Below are positions 53,890 through 62,889 of a stretch of DNA of 64,000 nucleotides, in pieces. The number at the start of each line of letters is the position of its first letter. Position 1 is the first letter of the stretch. The notes below the pieces were generated by a model, which ran no database searches, was not told where the DNA came from, and saw only the letters and a list, made by a program, of their open reading frames with translations. The DNA comes from Eutrophovita brisbanensis (GTDB lineage Bacteria; Pseudomonadota; Gammaproteobacteria; Burkholderiales; Eutrophovitaceae), in the NCBI GenBank assembly GCA_038147395.1, contig JAYQTM010000001.1, forward strand, positions 124,001-188,000, written 5' to 3'. Both the position numbers and the translations under genes were made by a program.

Positions 53890-54819
53890 ATGAAAGTACA
53901 TCCAACCAGAAAATTTGATAACAAGGCTAAAACCTACGAACATATTACGGCGGTCCCATTGGCAGCAGCTATGGGTGCGGAGATCCGCGGTGTTGATATC
54001 AGCACGATCAATGATGCTCAATTCCTAGAGGTCGAAGACGCACTTTATCGGCATAAGATGATCTATTTTCGTGATCAGAAGTTTTCTCATGGAGACCAAG
54101 AGTCGTTTACTCTCAGATTTGGCGAATTTGCTGATGATGCCTACACGACAGGCGTAGAGGGCCATCGTAATGTTCAGCCGGTCATCATGGAAGCTGATAC
54201 CAGGGTTGAGATGGTGTTCGGAAACGGGTGGCATGTTGATTCCCCATTCATGGCACAACCCCCAGCCATCAGCATGCTATACGGCGTTGAAATTCCCCCA
54301 TACGGTGGCGACACCATGTGGACCAACTCGGTACTTGCCTACAATTGTCTTAGCGACACAATGAAGGAGTTAATTGCGCCACTCCGCGTGCATTTTTCTG
54401 CCAACAATGTGGTTAATCAACTTAAAAAGGAGGCTGAGGAAAAGCGTAAGGCAGAAGTGGATGACGGAAAGACCCAAGGTTTTGGGGTGATGCAACTTGA
54501 TATGAAAACTCAGAAGATGGTTGATGGCAGCTTTCATCCACTTGTGAGAACGCACCCCAAGTCGGGGGAGAAGTCGTTATTTATTGATCAAACTTATTCC
54601 CGTGGTTTTGAGGGGTTGACGGATGATGAGGCGTTCGGGCTATTGAGCTTTTTGAAAGAGCATTTGGCGCAACCTGCATTTACTTGCCGTCTTCGTTGGG
54701 AGCCTGGGACATTTGTCCTGTGGGATAACCGAATCTGTGCGCATCACGCGTTTAACGACTACGACGGTTTTCGGCGTGAGATGTATCGGACAACGGTGAA
54801 AGGTGAAACGCCGAGTTAA
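53890..54819 (+). CDS. TauD/TfdA family 2-oxoglutarate-dependent dioxygenase
   Basis: A 309-residue Fe(II)/2-oxoglutarate dioxygenase. The metal site is seen as HVD in GNGWHVDSPFMAQPP at about 115-129 and the distal His in CAHHAFNDYDGFRREMYR at about 281-298, whose arginine would hold 2-oxoglutarate. An insertion of about 25 charged residues (KKEAEEKRKAEVDDGKTQ) precedes FHPLVRTHPKSGEKSLF. Family members use taurine, 2,4-D, sulfonates and other acids; the substrate here is not clear. GGAGGGGAG precedes the ATG. It converges on the hydrolase gene with a 4-bp overlap at GTTAAC. Confidence 0.88.
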   Translation: MKVHPTRKFDNKAKTYEHITAVPLAAAMGAEIRGVDISTINDAQFLEVEDALYRHKMIYFRDQKFSHGDQESFTLRFGEFADDAYTTGVEGHRNVQPVIMEADTRVEMVFGNGWHVDSPFMAQPPAISMLYGVEIPPYGGDTMWTNSVLAYNCLSDTMKELIAPLRVHFSANNVVNQLKKEAEEKRKAEVDDGKTQGFGVMQLDMKTQKMVDGSFHPLVRTHPKSGEKSLFIDQTYSRGFEGLTDDEAFGLLSFLKEHLAQPAFTCRLRWEPGTFVLWDNRICAHHAFNDYDGFRREMYRTTVKGETPS

Positions 54820-55607
54820 CTATTTGGTAAGAGGGAGATCACCGTCGTTTTTTCAAGGCTATCGTCGTACCACGCTTTGATGGATGCTTCGCGCTCACCA
54901 ACATAGTGGATTTTCCCTTGCTCAATGTGTAATGGTAAATCGTGCCCAGGGATCAAAATGCCATTACTGTGCCGAGTCCACTCTTCCCAGATTCGATTGA
55001 TCGATGATTTGGTGGCTGATTTATCGTAAGTCATGTCCGCAGCTTTAGACATTAGCTCTGCTCGATTCTTACACGCATCCCCGGTAAATACGACGTTATA
55101 GTTTTTTGTTTCGAGTACGAAGACTGTACTTCCAGGGGTGTGCCCCGGACAGATTAACGCTTTAATGCCCGGGAAGACGATATCTTCATCTTCCACTAAC
55201 GTTAAGGACTCGTATGTACTGAGTGCGTCAATATAAAGCTCGGGGACGTACGTGCGTCCGGGTTCTTGCTTTTTGGCCCAGTCGAGCTCAGCTACCGACA
55301 GAAAAACTCGGGCGTTCGGAAATGCAACCCAATTAATGGCATGGTCGAAGTGAGAGTGTGTCAGTAACACATCAGTAATCTCTTCGGGAGACACGCCAAG
55401 CTCTCGCAATCGACTGTTTAGGATGAGGCGTTGGCCGAATCCACCAACATCGACAAGTGCGGCGCGATTTTGGTATCGAATTAACGCGATAGTGCTAAAG
55501 CCAAGCGGACCATGGCATACACTTTTGCCCGGGAAACCGTGCACGATGATATCGATACGATAATCATCGATGTTAAATATTCTTTGATCCTCTCCTGCGT
55601 GATCCAT
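54816..55607 (-). CDS. Metallo-beta-lactamase-fold hydrolase
   Basis: A zinc hydrolase of about 263 residues. The motif THSHFDHAINW holds HxHxDH; PGHTPGSTVFV, FTGDACKNRAEL and LIPGHDLPL supply the other ligands. The start is uncertain: MDHAGEDQ (ATG 55605-55607, 5 bp after the amidohydrolase stop) or MVSNNNF (55628), which overlaps that gene by 17 bp. Members include lactonases, glyoxalases and others. With the amidohydrolase and cupin it probably hydrolyses a lactone or thioester in a small catabolic route. Confidence 0.85.
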   Translation of the reverse strand: MDHAGEDQRIFNIDDYRIDIIVHGFPGKSVCHGPLGFSTIALIRYQNRAALVDVGGFGQRLILNSRLRELGVSPEEITDVLLTHSHFDHAINWVAFPNARVFLSVAELDWAKKQEPGRTYVPELYIDALSTYESLTLVEDEDIVFPGIKALICPGHTPGSTVFVLETKNYNVVFTGDACKNRAELMSKAADMTYDKSATKSSINRIWEEWTRHSNGILIPGHDLPLHIEQGKIHYVGEREASIKAWYDDSLEKTTVISLLPNS

Positions 55608-55611
55608 AAAA

Positions 55612-56487
55612 TTATTGTTTGAAACCATAAAGAGTTGCTGGGTTGTCCACAAGAATTCGATTTCGGATATCCGAGTCAGGTGCAAAATCCATTAGGGAAT
55701 TGAGTAGATCGCCATCGTTCGGCATGTGTGAGTAGAGCGATGGATGCGGCCAATCAGATCCCCATACCACGCGTTCGGGTGCTGCCGCGATCAGCGCTTG
55801 TGCGAATGGAATGGCGTCGGTATAGGGTGGTCCTTCAGAAGAAATACGGTAGTTGCCGGAAACTTTGACCCAAGCTTTTCTCTCGCTCAATAGTTGTATC
55901 AACGCTTGAAAGCCTGCGTGATTTAAGCCTTTGTCTGTTGCCATATGTCCCATATGATCAAACACAAGATCGAGAGGCAGTTTCTCGAGATGATGTAGGG
56001 AGTCAAGTAATGTGCTGACATCAATCAAAAGTTGAAGGTGCCAATTGAACGGAAGTATTTTTTCAACCAGTTTCTCAATATTGGAGAAGTCGATACCACC
56101 ACGGAACAGGAGATTGACTCTAACTCCACGGACACCAACGCCATCAAAATGCTCCAGCTTTTCTTGATCGACCGATTCGTCAATCACCACGACACCTCTT
56201 GCGCCGCTACCGTATCGCTCTATCGCATCGATCGTCACACGATTATCTAATCCGTGAATGGACGGTTGGACGATAACGGCGCGTTCAATGCCCAGGTCTT
56301 GATGGAGTTGCTGGTAAGACTCGAGAGATGCTTCGGGGGGTGTGTACGAGCGGTTCTCGGTTAGGGGAAATTTCGACACAGGCCCAATCACATGGGCGTG
56401 ACAATCGCAAGCCCCCGCTGGCACGGTGAAACTGATCGGACGGACAGACGGATTCGGGGGTAGGCAAAGGTGTGTCGACGTGTTCAT
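55612..56487 (-). CDS. Amidohydrolase 2 family, 2-pyrone-4,6-dicarboxylate-lactonase-like
   Basis: A 291-residue TIM-barrel hydrolase. The metal motif CDCHAHVIGP is at about 27-36, LVFDHMGHM at about 179-187 and VWGSDWPHPSLYS at about 241-253. These strings and the length fit the LigI/4-sulfomuconolactone hydrolase branch of the amidohydrolases. It overlaps the upstream cupin gene by 4 bp and precedes the beta-lactamase-fold gene, so the three are one operon. The exact lactone substrate cannot be read from the sequence. Confidence 0.87.
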   Translation of the reverse strand: MNTSTHLCLPPNPSVRPISFTVPAGACDCHAHVIGPVSKFPLTENRSYTPPEASLESYQQLHQDLGIERAVIVQPSIHGLDNRVTIDAIERYGSGARGVVVIDESVDQEKLEHFDGVGVRGVRVNLLFRGGIDFSNIEKLVEKILPFNWHLQLLIDVSTLLDSLHHLEKLPLDLVFDHMGHMATDKGLNHAGFQALIQLLSERKAWVKVSGNYRISSEGPPYTDAIPFAQALIAAAPERVVWGSDWPHPSLYSHMPNDGDLLNSLMDFAPDSDIRNRILVDNPATLYGFKQ

Positions 56488-56864
56488 TCCGATCCATCAA
56501 CCCCATAACCGCGACCTTGAATTTTGTATTCTTCTCTTGGGGGGCTAAAGATATCGAGGATGACCGCGCCATTTTCACCAGCGATAAAACCGTGTTCTGT
56601 ATTTCCAGGTGTACACCATAGATCACCGGGCCCAACCCGGTGTTCCTTGCCACCTTGAATCCGAATGCCGCCACCTTCTAGCAACAAGCCCCATTGTTCC
56701 TCGGGATGACTGTGTATCTGACCCCGACGATTCGCCGTAATGCGAACGACAGAAATCATCGCGTTCTCGCCAGGAAAGATGCGCGTTGATACACCATCCG
56801 TTAATTCTCGAGCGATCCCTTGGTTCAAATCATTGATATTGAAAAAGAGTGATTTGTCCACCAT
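56484..56864 (-). CDS. Cupin domain protein
   Basis: A 126-residue single cupin with motif 1 at HSHPEEQWGLLLEGGGIRI (about 57-75, HxH then E) and motif 2 at PGDLWCTPGNTEHGF (about 83-97). The conserved histidines suggest a bound metal. Such small cupins can be ring-opening or isomerising enzymes, or sensors; here it is the first gene of the operon with the PDC-lactonase-like enzyme. It lies 45 bp downstream of polA on the same strand. Confidence 0.82.
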   Translation of the reverse strand: MVDKSLFFNINDLNQGIARELTDGVSTRIFPGENAMISVVRITANRRGQIHSHPEEQWGLLLEGGGIRIQGGKEHRVGPGDLWCTPGNTEHGFIAGENGAVILDIFSPPREEYKIQGRGYGVDGSE

Positions 56865-56909
56865 ACCTCTCCTTTTGATATGCGAAACCTTAGTTGCGCT
56901 TAAAGACGC

Positions 56910-59612
56910 TTAGTGTGCTTGCTCCCAATTTATCCCATATCCAATATCGGCGACTAATGGAACGCTCAACGTGGCAACCGAAGACATTAGCTCGGGTACT
57001 TTTTTAAGGATGTCCTCTCGCTCATTTTCGGGTGTTTCTAGAACGAGCTCATCATGGACTTGCATGATGATTTTGGAATGCATTTTTTGCTCATTCAGCC
57101 AACGGTTTACCGCAATCATTGACAGTTTGATGAGATCAGCAGCAGTTCCTTGCATCGGAGCATTAATTGCCGCTCGCTCAGCTGCTTGTCGGCGTTGATG
57201 ATTTGACGCGTGAATTTCTGTCAAGGTTAAACGTCGACCAAATACCGTCGACACATATCCTTGTTCCTTTGCAGCGTGTCGAGCTCGTTCCATATAGTCA
57301 GCAACTCCTGGGTATCGAGTGAAATACCGATCAATATATTGTTGGGCGGCAGCACGTTCAATGTTGAGTTGCTTGGATAGTCCGAACGCAGACATGCCGT
57401 AAATGAGCCCAAAGTTGATCACTTTTGCATAGCGTCGTTGTTCGCTGGTGATTTTCTCCGCCTCCGTATTAAAGAGCTCACTCGCTGTTTGCCGGTGGAT
57501 GTCATCACCATTACGAAAAGCTTTGATGAGGCCTTCATCATTCGACAAGTGAGCCATGATCCGAAGTTCAATTTGAGAATAATCGGCCGAGACAATGTTG
57601 GTTTTTTCTGGTGCGATGAACGCCTCTCGAACGCGACGCCCTTCTTGTGTTCGGATCGGAATATTTTGAAGGTTCGGATCGTTACTCGCGAGGCGACCCG
57701 TATTGGCAACAGCTTGTGCATAATTTGTATGTATGCGGCCACTGTTTGCGGATACCATTCTCGGTAACTTTTCTGTGTATGTTGTTTTTAGCTTGCTCAA
57801 CGTTCTGTGTTTTAGAATCAGTGCGGGCAGGGGATGGTCAAGGGCAAGCTGTTGTAATACTTCCTCGTTCGTTGATGGTTGGCCGCCAGGCGTTTTTTTT
57901 AAAACAGGCAACTGTTTTTGATTAAATAAAATTTCTTGTAACTGCTTCGGTGAGCTCAGATTGAACTTGGTCCCAGCTTCAGCAAAGGCCTCTTGTTCGA
58001 TGGTTTGAATTTCTTTTGCTAACTCACCGGTTTGTTTCTCGAGCGCTTGGCTATCAATTAAAACCCCGTATCGTTCGATATCGAATAGCACTTTCATCGT
58101 AGGGATTTCAATATCTCGATAGATCCGGGTAAGATCTGCATCCTCTTCAATTTGTGGCCATAAATGACGATGTAAGCGCAGCGTGATATCTGCGTCCTCT
58201 GCCGCGTAACGGGTTGCGGTATCAAGTGGTACAGCTGCAAAAGAAATACGATTTGCGCCCTTCCCGGTCACGTCATCATAAGATGTGGTTTTAAGTCCCA
58301 GATGCCTCGAAGCCAGACTATCCATGTCGTGGTTTCTGTGGCTTTCAAGCACGTAGGACTGAAGCAACGTGTCGTGTTCAATGCCACCCAAGCGGATACC
58401 GTAATTCATGAATATGTGCGCGTCGTACTTGATATGTTGGCCAACTTTTTTATGATCCTCGCTCTCGAGCCAAGGTCGTAGCTTCTCTAGTACGTCGTTA
58501 AGCTCAAGTTGACTGGGGCAATCAGGGTACTCATGACCGACTGGAATATACGCCGCATGCCCAGGCGCTATTGAAAGAGAAATGCCAACAAGGTGAGCTG
58601 CCATGTAGTCAAGGCTGTCTGTTTCAGTATCAACGGATGTGAGCTCAGCGTTAGAAATTTTCTTGATCCATTCGTTTAGTTGCTCAGCGCTTGAAACGAG
58701 TTCGTATTCGACTTCGATTGCGTCAACGGGGGCTGGCGCCGATGGTTCGTCAAGGTCCGAGGAGGCAGTACTTTTCAGCTCGGTTAACCATGTACGAAAA
58801 TGCAGTTTTTGAAACAATTCTTCTAATTTTGTTCGGTCCTCAGGCTTGAGTGATAAGTCGGTTATCGACAGATTGAGCTCAACATCATCCTTTAAGGTGA
58901 CTAATGCTTTGGTTCGCGGCAACCATTCAATCGCACGCCTTAAGTTTTCTCCGACCTTGCCTTTGATTTGATCTGCATGAGCGATGATCTCGTCCAGGCT
59001 GCCGTATTCCGCCAACCATTTAGAAGCGGTTTTAGGGCCGACTTTTTCAACGCCAGGGACGTTATCAACCGAGTCTCCAACCAGCGACTGAAAATCAATC
59101 ATCTGCTCTGGTGGGACGCCAAATTTAGCTTTAACCGCTTCCGCGTCAAGAGTCTCGTTCGTCATCGTGTTAATGATTGAGACCCCTGGGACGATCAGTT
59201 GCGCTATGTCTTTGTCCCCTGTTGAGATGAGCACTTCGGTGTGATTTGAAAGCCCTTGCTTCGTTAGCGTTGCAATCACATCGTCTGCTTCCACGCCAGA
59301 AATAGAAACTAACGGGATGCCAAGGGCTTCGACGCACTCGTATAGCGGGTCAATTTGTACAGCGAGGTCAATGGGCATACTAGGACGGTTCGCTTTGTAC
59401 TCTGAATAAATTTCATCCCGAAAGGTCTTTCCTTTCGCATCAAAGATACAGGCAATGAAATCAGGTTTTATCTCCGCCAGCGCCCTTTTAAGCATGTTGA
59501 CGACACCATAGATGGCACCGGTTGGCTCTCCTGCAGGATTACGAAAATCAGGAAGCGCGTGAAACGCGCGATAGAGGTAGGAAGATCCATCGATTAAAAG
59601 AAGTTTTTTCAT
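56910..59612 (-). CDS. polA: DNA polymerase I
   Basis: Removes RNA primers and fills gaps. The 900-residue protein has all three domains: the 5-prime exonuclease (LLIDGSSYLYRAFHALPDF at about 4-22), a 3-prime exonuclease that keeps its catalytic acids (VDTETDSLDYMAAHLVG at about 332-348 and YAAEDADITLRLH), and the polymerase (VSADYSQIELRIMAHLSNDE at about 669-688, KVINFGLIYGMSAFGLS, QVHDELVLE). It looks fully functional. Divergent from thrB. Confidence 0.97.
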   Translation of the reverse strand: MKKLLLIDGSSYLYRAFHALPDFRNPAGEPTGAIYGVVNMLKRALAEIKPDFIACIFDAKGKTFRDEIYSEYKANRPSMPIDLAVQIDPLYECVEALGIPLVSISGVEADDVIATLTKQGLSNHTEVLISTGDKDIAQLIVPGVSIINTMTNETLDAEAVKAKFGVPPEQMIDFQSLVGDSVDNVPGVEKVGPKTASKWLAEYGSLDEIIAHADQIKGKVGENLRRAIEWLPRTKALVTLKDDVELNLSITDLSLKPEDRTKLEELFQKLHFRTWLTELKSTASSDLDEPSAPAPVDAIEVEYELVSSAEQLNEWIKKISNAELTSVDTETDSLDYMAAHLVGISLSIAPGHAAYIPVGHEYPDCPSQLELNDVLEKLRPWLESEDHKKVGQHIKYDAHIFMNYGIRLGGIEHDTLLQSYVLESHRNHDMDSLASRHLGLKTTSYDDVTGKGANRISFAAVPLDTATRYAAEDADITLRLHRHLWPQIEEDADLTRIYRDIEIPTMKVLFDIERYGVLIDSQALEKQTGELAKEIQTIEQEAFAEAGTKFNLSSPKQLQEILFNQKQLPVLKKTPGGQPSTNEEVLQQLALDHPLPALILKHRTLSKLKTTYTEKLPRMVSANSGRIHTNYAQAVANTGRLASNDPNLQNIPIRTQEGRRVREAFIAPEKTNIVSADYSQIELRIMAHLSNDEGLIKAFRNGDDIHRQTASELFNTEAEKITSEQRRYAKVINFGLIYGMSAFGLSKQLNIERAAAQQYIDRYFTRYPGVADYMERARHAAKEQGYVSTVFGRRLTLTEIHASNHQRRQAAERAAINAPMQGTAADLIKLSMIAVNRWLNEQKMHSKIIMQVHDELVLETPENEREDILKKVPELMSSVATLSVPLVADIGYGINWEQAH

Positions 59613-59731
59613 GTTTGGTACAAGTATGGCCTTACAGACGTTAAAACCATTATCGCAGAGTTGCCCTTATCGCAAATTGGGTAACATATCGACTTTATTA
59701 AATAATGTGCTCCGACAGAGTCGTTTGTTGA

Positions 59732-60682
59732 ATGTCAGTTTTTACTAAAGTGAGTCTCGAGGAGGCCCAGGCTTGGGTCAAGCATCACTATTCTCTGGGT
59801 AAGGTTGTTCAGCTCGATGGAATCGCATCAGGGATTGAAAACACGAATTTTTTCCTGCATACGGATCAAGACGTATTTGTTCTCACGTTATTCGAAAAAT
59901 TATTACCGCAAGAATTACCGTTTTATTTAAACTTAATGGCGCACCTGAGCACTCGTGGTGTTCCGGTGCCTAATCCGATCAAACGGTTGGATGGACAGTA
60001 TCTTGGTGAACTTAATGGAAAGCCGGCTGCGATCGTGAGCCGCATTCCCGGTGCCCCAACAACCGAACCCTCCTTGAACCAGATTCTGTTAGTTGGGGAG
60101 CAGTTGGCGCATCTACATCTTGCTGGAAAAAGTTATGAGCAGCATTTAGACAACTTAAGAGGAAGAGCCTGGTGGACGTCGGTATCGCCAGAGATTCATC
60201 CTTTCCTAAATGAATCAGATTCTGACTTGCTTCGTAACGAAATTGCATATCAAGTCACGTTTGGGATGCAAGATTTGCCCAAAGGCCCCATTCACGCAGA
60301 TTTATTCAGAGATAACGTGCTCTTTGATGCATCAAGAGTTGGTGGATTTATTGATTTTTATTTCGCTTGTATTGATTTTTGGGTTTATGACGTTGCCATC
60401 ACGGCAAATGACTGGTGTGTGTGTCCAGATGGATCGATGGACCATGAGCGGCTTACAGCATTGATTGGGGGTTACGCGAGTGTGCGCTTATTTACCCAAG
60501 AAGAGGCGGCAAACTGGCAGACGATGCTCCGCGCAGGAGCGCTTCGTTTTTGGGTTTCTCGTTTATACGATTATCACTTGCCACGTGCCGGAGAATTGAC
60601 TCACGCACATGACCCAGAGGTGGTGAAGCGAGTCCTCATACATCACCGAAATACAACGCCGAGTGTTGTGTTGCCAACGTAG
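59732..60682 (+). CDS. thrB: Homoserine kinase, APH type
   Basis: Phosphorylates homoserine in threonine synthesis. The 316-residue protein has the aminoglycoside-phosphotransferase fold: IASGIENTNFFLHTDQDVFVL at about 30-50 (parts), the Brenner motif HADLFRDNVLF at about 190-200 and the metal aspartate in GGFIDFYFACIDFW. This branch replaces GHMP-type ThrB in many beta- and some gammaproteobacteria, and is usually found between polA and uvrD, as here. Confidence 0.92.
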   Translation: MSVFTKVSLEEAQAWVKHHYSLGKVVQLDGIASGIENTNFFLHTDQDVFVLTLFEKLLPQELPFYLNLMAHLSTRGVPVPNPIKRLDGQYLGELNGKPAAIVSRIPGAPTTEPSLNQILLVGEQLAHLHLAGKSYEQHLDNLRGRAWWTSVSPEIHPFLNESDSDLLRNEIAYQVTFGMQDLPKGPIHADLFRDNVLFDASRVGGFIDFYFACIDFWVYDVAITANDWCVCPDGSMDHERLTALIGGYASVRLFTQEEAANWQTMLRAGALRFWVSRLYDYHLPRAGELTHAHDPEVVKRVLIHHRNTTPSVVLPT

Positions 60683-60686
60683 TAAA

Positions 60687-62870
60687 TTAAGCGTTTGTTA
60701 ATTTGGCATATTCGAGCGCGAGCCACTTAATGCCCGCGTCTCGGAAGTTGACTTGAAGCCGAGCGTCGTTACCTCGCCCCTCCGCCTGAACGATTACCCC
60801 GAGACCAAATTTGGCGTGACTGACTTGTTGCCCGATTTTGAACCCTCCGACCGATTGAGTTGAGTTGACTTTTACCTGAGCTCGAGGAGCAGCATAAGCG
60901 GCCTGTTGTTTCGCCACGTTTAGACGCTTGAGTAATTTGTCGGGAATCTCATCAATAAATCGAGATTCGATGTTGTACCGTGTTTGTCCATGAAGCATTC
61001 GCATTTGTGAGTGAGATAAATACAGCCGTCTCATCGCGCGGGTCATCGCGACGTACATGAGCCGACGCTCTTCCTCGAGCCCGCCGCTTTCATTGATGCT
61101 GTTCTCATGAGGAAAGAGCCCCTCCTCGAGGCCGCTAATAAATACACTGTGAAATTCAAGTCCTTTAGCGGCATGAATTGTCATCAGTTGTAAGGCGTCT
61201 TCACCCGCATTTGCCTGGTTATCTCCAGCCTCTAGGGAGGCGTGGGCTAGAAATTCAGTAAGCGGATCGTCAGACCTTTCTGGTTCGAATTCGCTTTGGT
61301 TATCATTGAGCGCGTTCTCACTGATGTCGTTCTCAGAGACAAAAGCCGCTGCTGCTGTCACGAGTTCATTTAGGTTTTCGATGCGGTCTTGGCCTTCGCG
61401 TTCTTTTTGATAGTGCGCAATGAGCCCAGATGATTCGATCAAATGTTCGATGGCGTCAGGTAAGCTCAGACCAGCTGTTTGATTTTTTATGTTCTCCATG
61501 AGACTCACAAACGCGCCGACAGCACTTGCTGCACGACCACCCAGTGGAGTTGAACAGGCCGCGTGCCACAACGAAGTCCCACCTTTTTCCGCGGCGTCGC
61601 GTATTTGTTCCACAGTGCGATTCCCAATGCCTCGAGTGGGAAAATTAATAATCCTTAGGAAGGCCCCATCGTCGTTTGAGTTCGACATGAGCCTTAAGTA
61701 AGCAAGGGCGTGTTTGATCTCCTGGCGCTCGAAGAATCGGAGGCCCCCATAAACTCGATAAGCAAGGCCTGCGCTAAATAAAGCGTGTTCTAGGACGCGA
61801 GACTGAGCGTTTGATCGATAAAGAAGCGCGATGTTTTTAAGTTCCAGACCGGAGTTGCGTAACGATTGAATCTCTTCGACGATAAAAGTTGATTCCTCAC
61901 CATCAGTGGTGGCGCTGTAGACGCGAATCGGTTCTCCTTCGCCCTGGTCTGTCCATAAATTTTTCCCTAATCGACCACCATTGTTTTCTATTAACGCGTT
62001 AGCACCATCTAGGATATTTCCGTGCGAGCGATAGTTTTGTTCTAACTTAACGACTTTCGCAACATTGAAGTCTTTTTCAAAATCGAGCATGTTGCCCGAT
62101 CTTGCACCTCGAAAGGCGTAGATCGATTGGTCGTCATCTCCAACAGCCATTACAGAAGTTGTTGAGCCTGATAGTAATTTAAGCCACCCGTACTGCAGTT
62201 TATTGGTGTCTTGAAATTCGTCTACAAGAATGTGTTTGAACCGCTGTTGATAATGCGTCAGCAACCGCTCGTTGGTGGACAATAGCTCGTAAGATCTTAA
62301 AAGTAACTCGGCGAAATCAACCACGTTTTCATGTGCGCACGTTCGCTCATATTGATGGTAGACATCAAGGAATGTTCTTGAGAATTCATCAGTCGATTCA
62401 ATCGCTGCCGGCCTTAAACCTTCCTCTTTGTTGCTGTTGATGAAGTACTGTGCGTGTTTGAACGGATATTTATTTTCGTCAATAGACATGCCACGCATGA
62501 CACGTTTGACAAGCGATAGTTGGTCAGCGGAATCTAATATTTGAAAGGTTTGAGATAGCTTAGCGTCTTGATAGTGAGCGCGAAGTAGCCTATTGCACAG
62601 ACCGTGGAATGTGCCAACCCACATGCCGCGCGTGTTGATGGGCAACATTGTGGAGATTCGAAACAACATCTCTTTTGCCGCCTTGTTGGTGAACGTCACG
62701 GCAAGGAGCTCAAAAGGGCTGACTTGTCCTGTTTGTATCAGCCACGCAATGCGCGTGGTTAAAACTCGTGTTTTTCCGGAGCCCGCTCCAGCTAACACCA
62801 AAACGGAGGCGTTAGGAAAGGTTGTTGCCTCTAGCTGGGGTTCATTGAGGCCGCTTAAAATGTCAGACAT
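60687..62870 (-). CDS. uvrD: DNA helicase II (UvrD/Rep family)
   Basis: Superfamily 1A 3-prime-to-5-prime helicase of nucleotide excision and mismatch repair. The 727 residues have Walker A AGAGSGKTRVLTTRI at about 28-42, Walker B LVDEFQDTNKLQ at about 215-226, VGDDDQSIYAFRGA at about 239-252, EQNYRS, and TIHAAKGLEFHSVFI in domain 2A. A C-terminal Tudor-like piece (GQQVSHAKFGLGVI) for RNA polymerase contact is present. Convergent with thrB, 4 bp apart. Confidence 0.95.
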   Translation of the reverse strand: MSDILSGLNEPQLEATTFPNASVLVLAGAGSGKTRVLTTRIAWLIQTGQVSPFELLAVTFTNKAAKEMLFRISTMLPINTRGMWVGTFHGLCNRLLRAHYQDAKLSQTFQILDSADQLSLVKRVMRGMSIDENKYPFKHAQYFINSNKEEGLRPAAIESTDEFSRTFLDVYHQYERTCAHENVVDFAELLLRSYELLSTNERLLTHYQQRFKHILVDEFQDTNKLQYGWLKLLSGSTTSVMAVGDDDQSIYAFRGARSGNMLDFEKDFNVAKVVKLEQNYRSHGNILDGANALIENNGGRLGKNLWTDQGEGEPIRVYSATTDGEESTFIVEEIQSLRNSGLELKNIALLYRSNAQSRVLEHALFSAGLAYRVYGGLRFFERQEIKHALAYLRLMSNSNDDGAFLRIINFPTRGIGNRTVEQIRDAAEKGGTSLWHAACSTPLGGRAASAVGAFVSLMENIKNQTAGLSLPDAIEHLIESSGLIAHYQKEREGQDRIENLNELVTAAAAFVSENDISENALNDNQSEFEPERSDDPLTEFLAHASLEAGDNQANAGEDALQLMTIHAAKGLEFHSVFISGLEEGLFPHENSINESGGLEEERRLMYVAMTRAMRRLYLSHSQMRMLHGQTRYNIESRFIDEIPDKLLKRLNVAKQQAAYAAPRAQVKVNSTQSVGGFKIGQQVSHAKFGLGVIVQAEGRGNDARLQVNFRDAGIKWLALEYAKLTNA

Positions 62871-62889
62871 TAAAACTCTTAAATTGCGA

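Noticed and set aside
60683..60704. Terminator between thrB and uvrD
   Set aside because: AAATTAA and TTAATTT form only an AT stem with no GC and no clear T-tract, so it is too weak to call.
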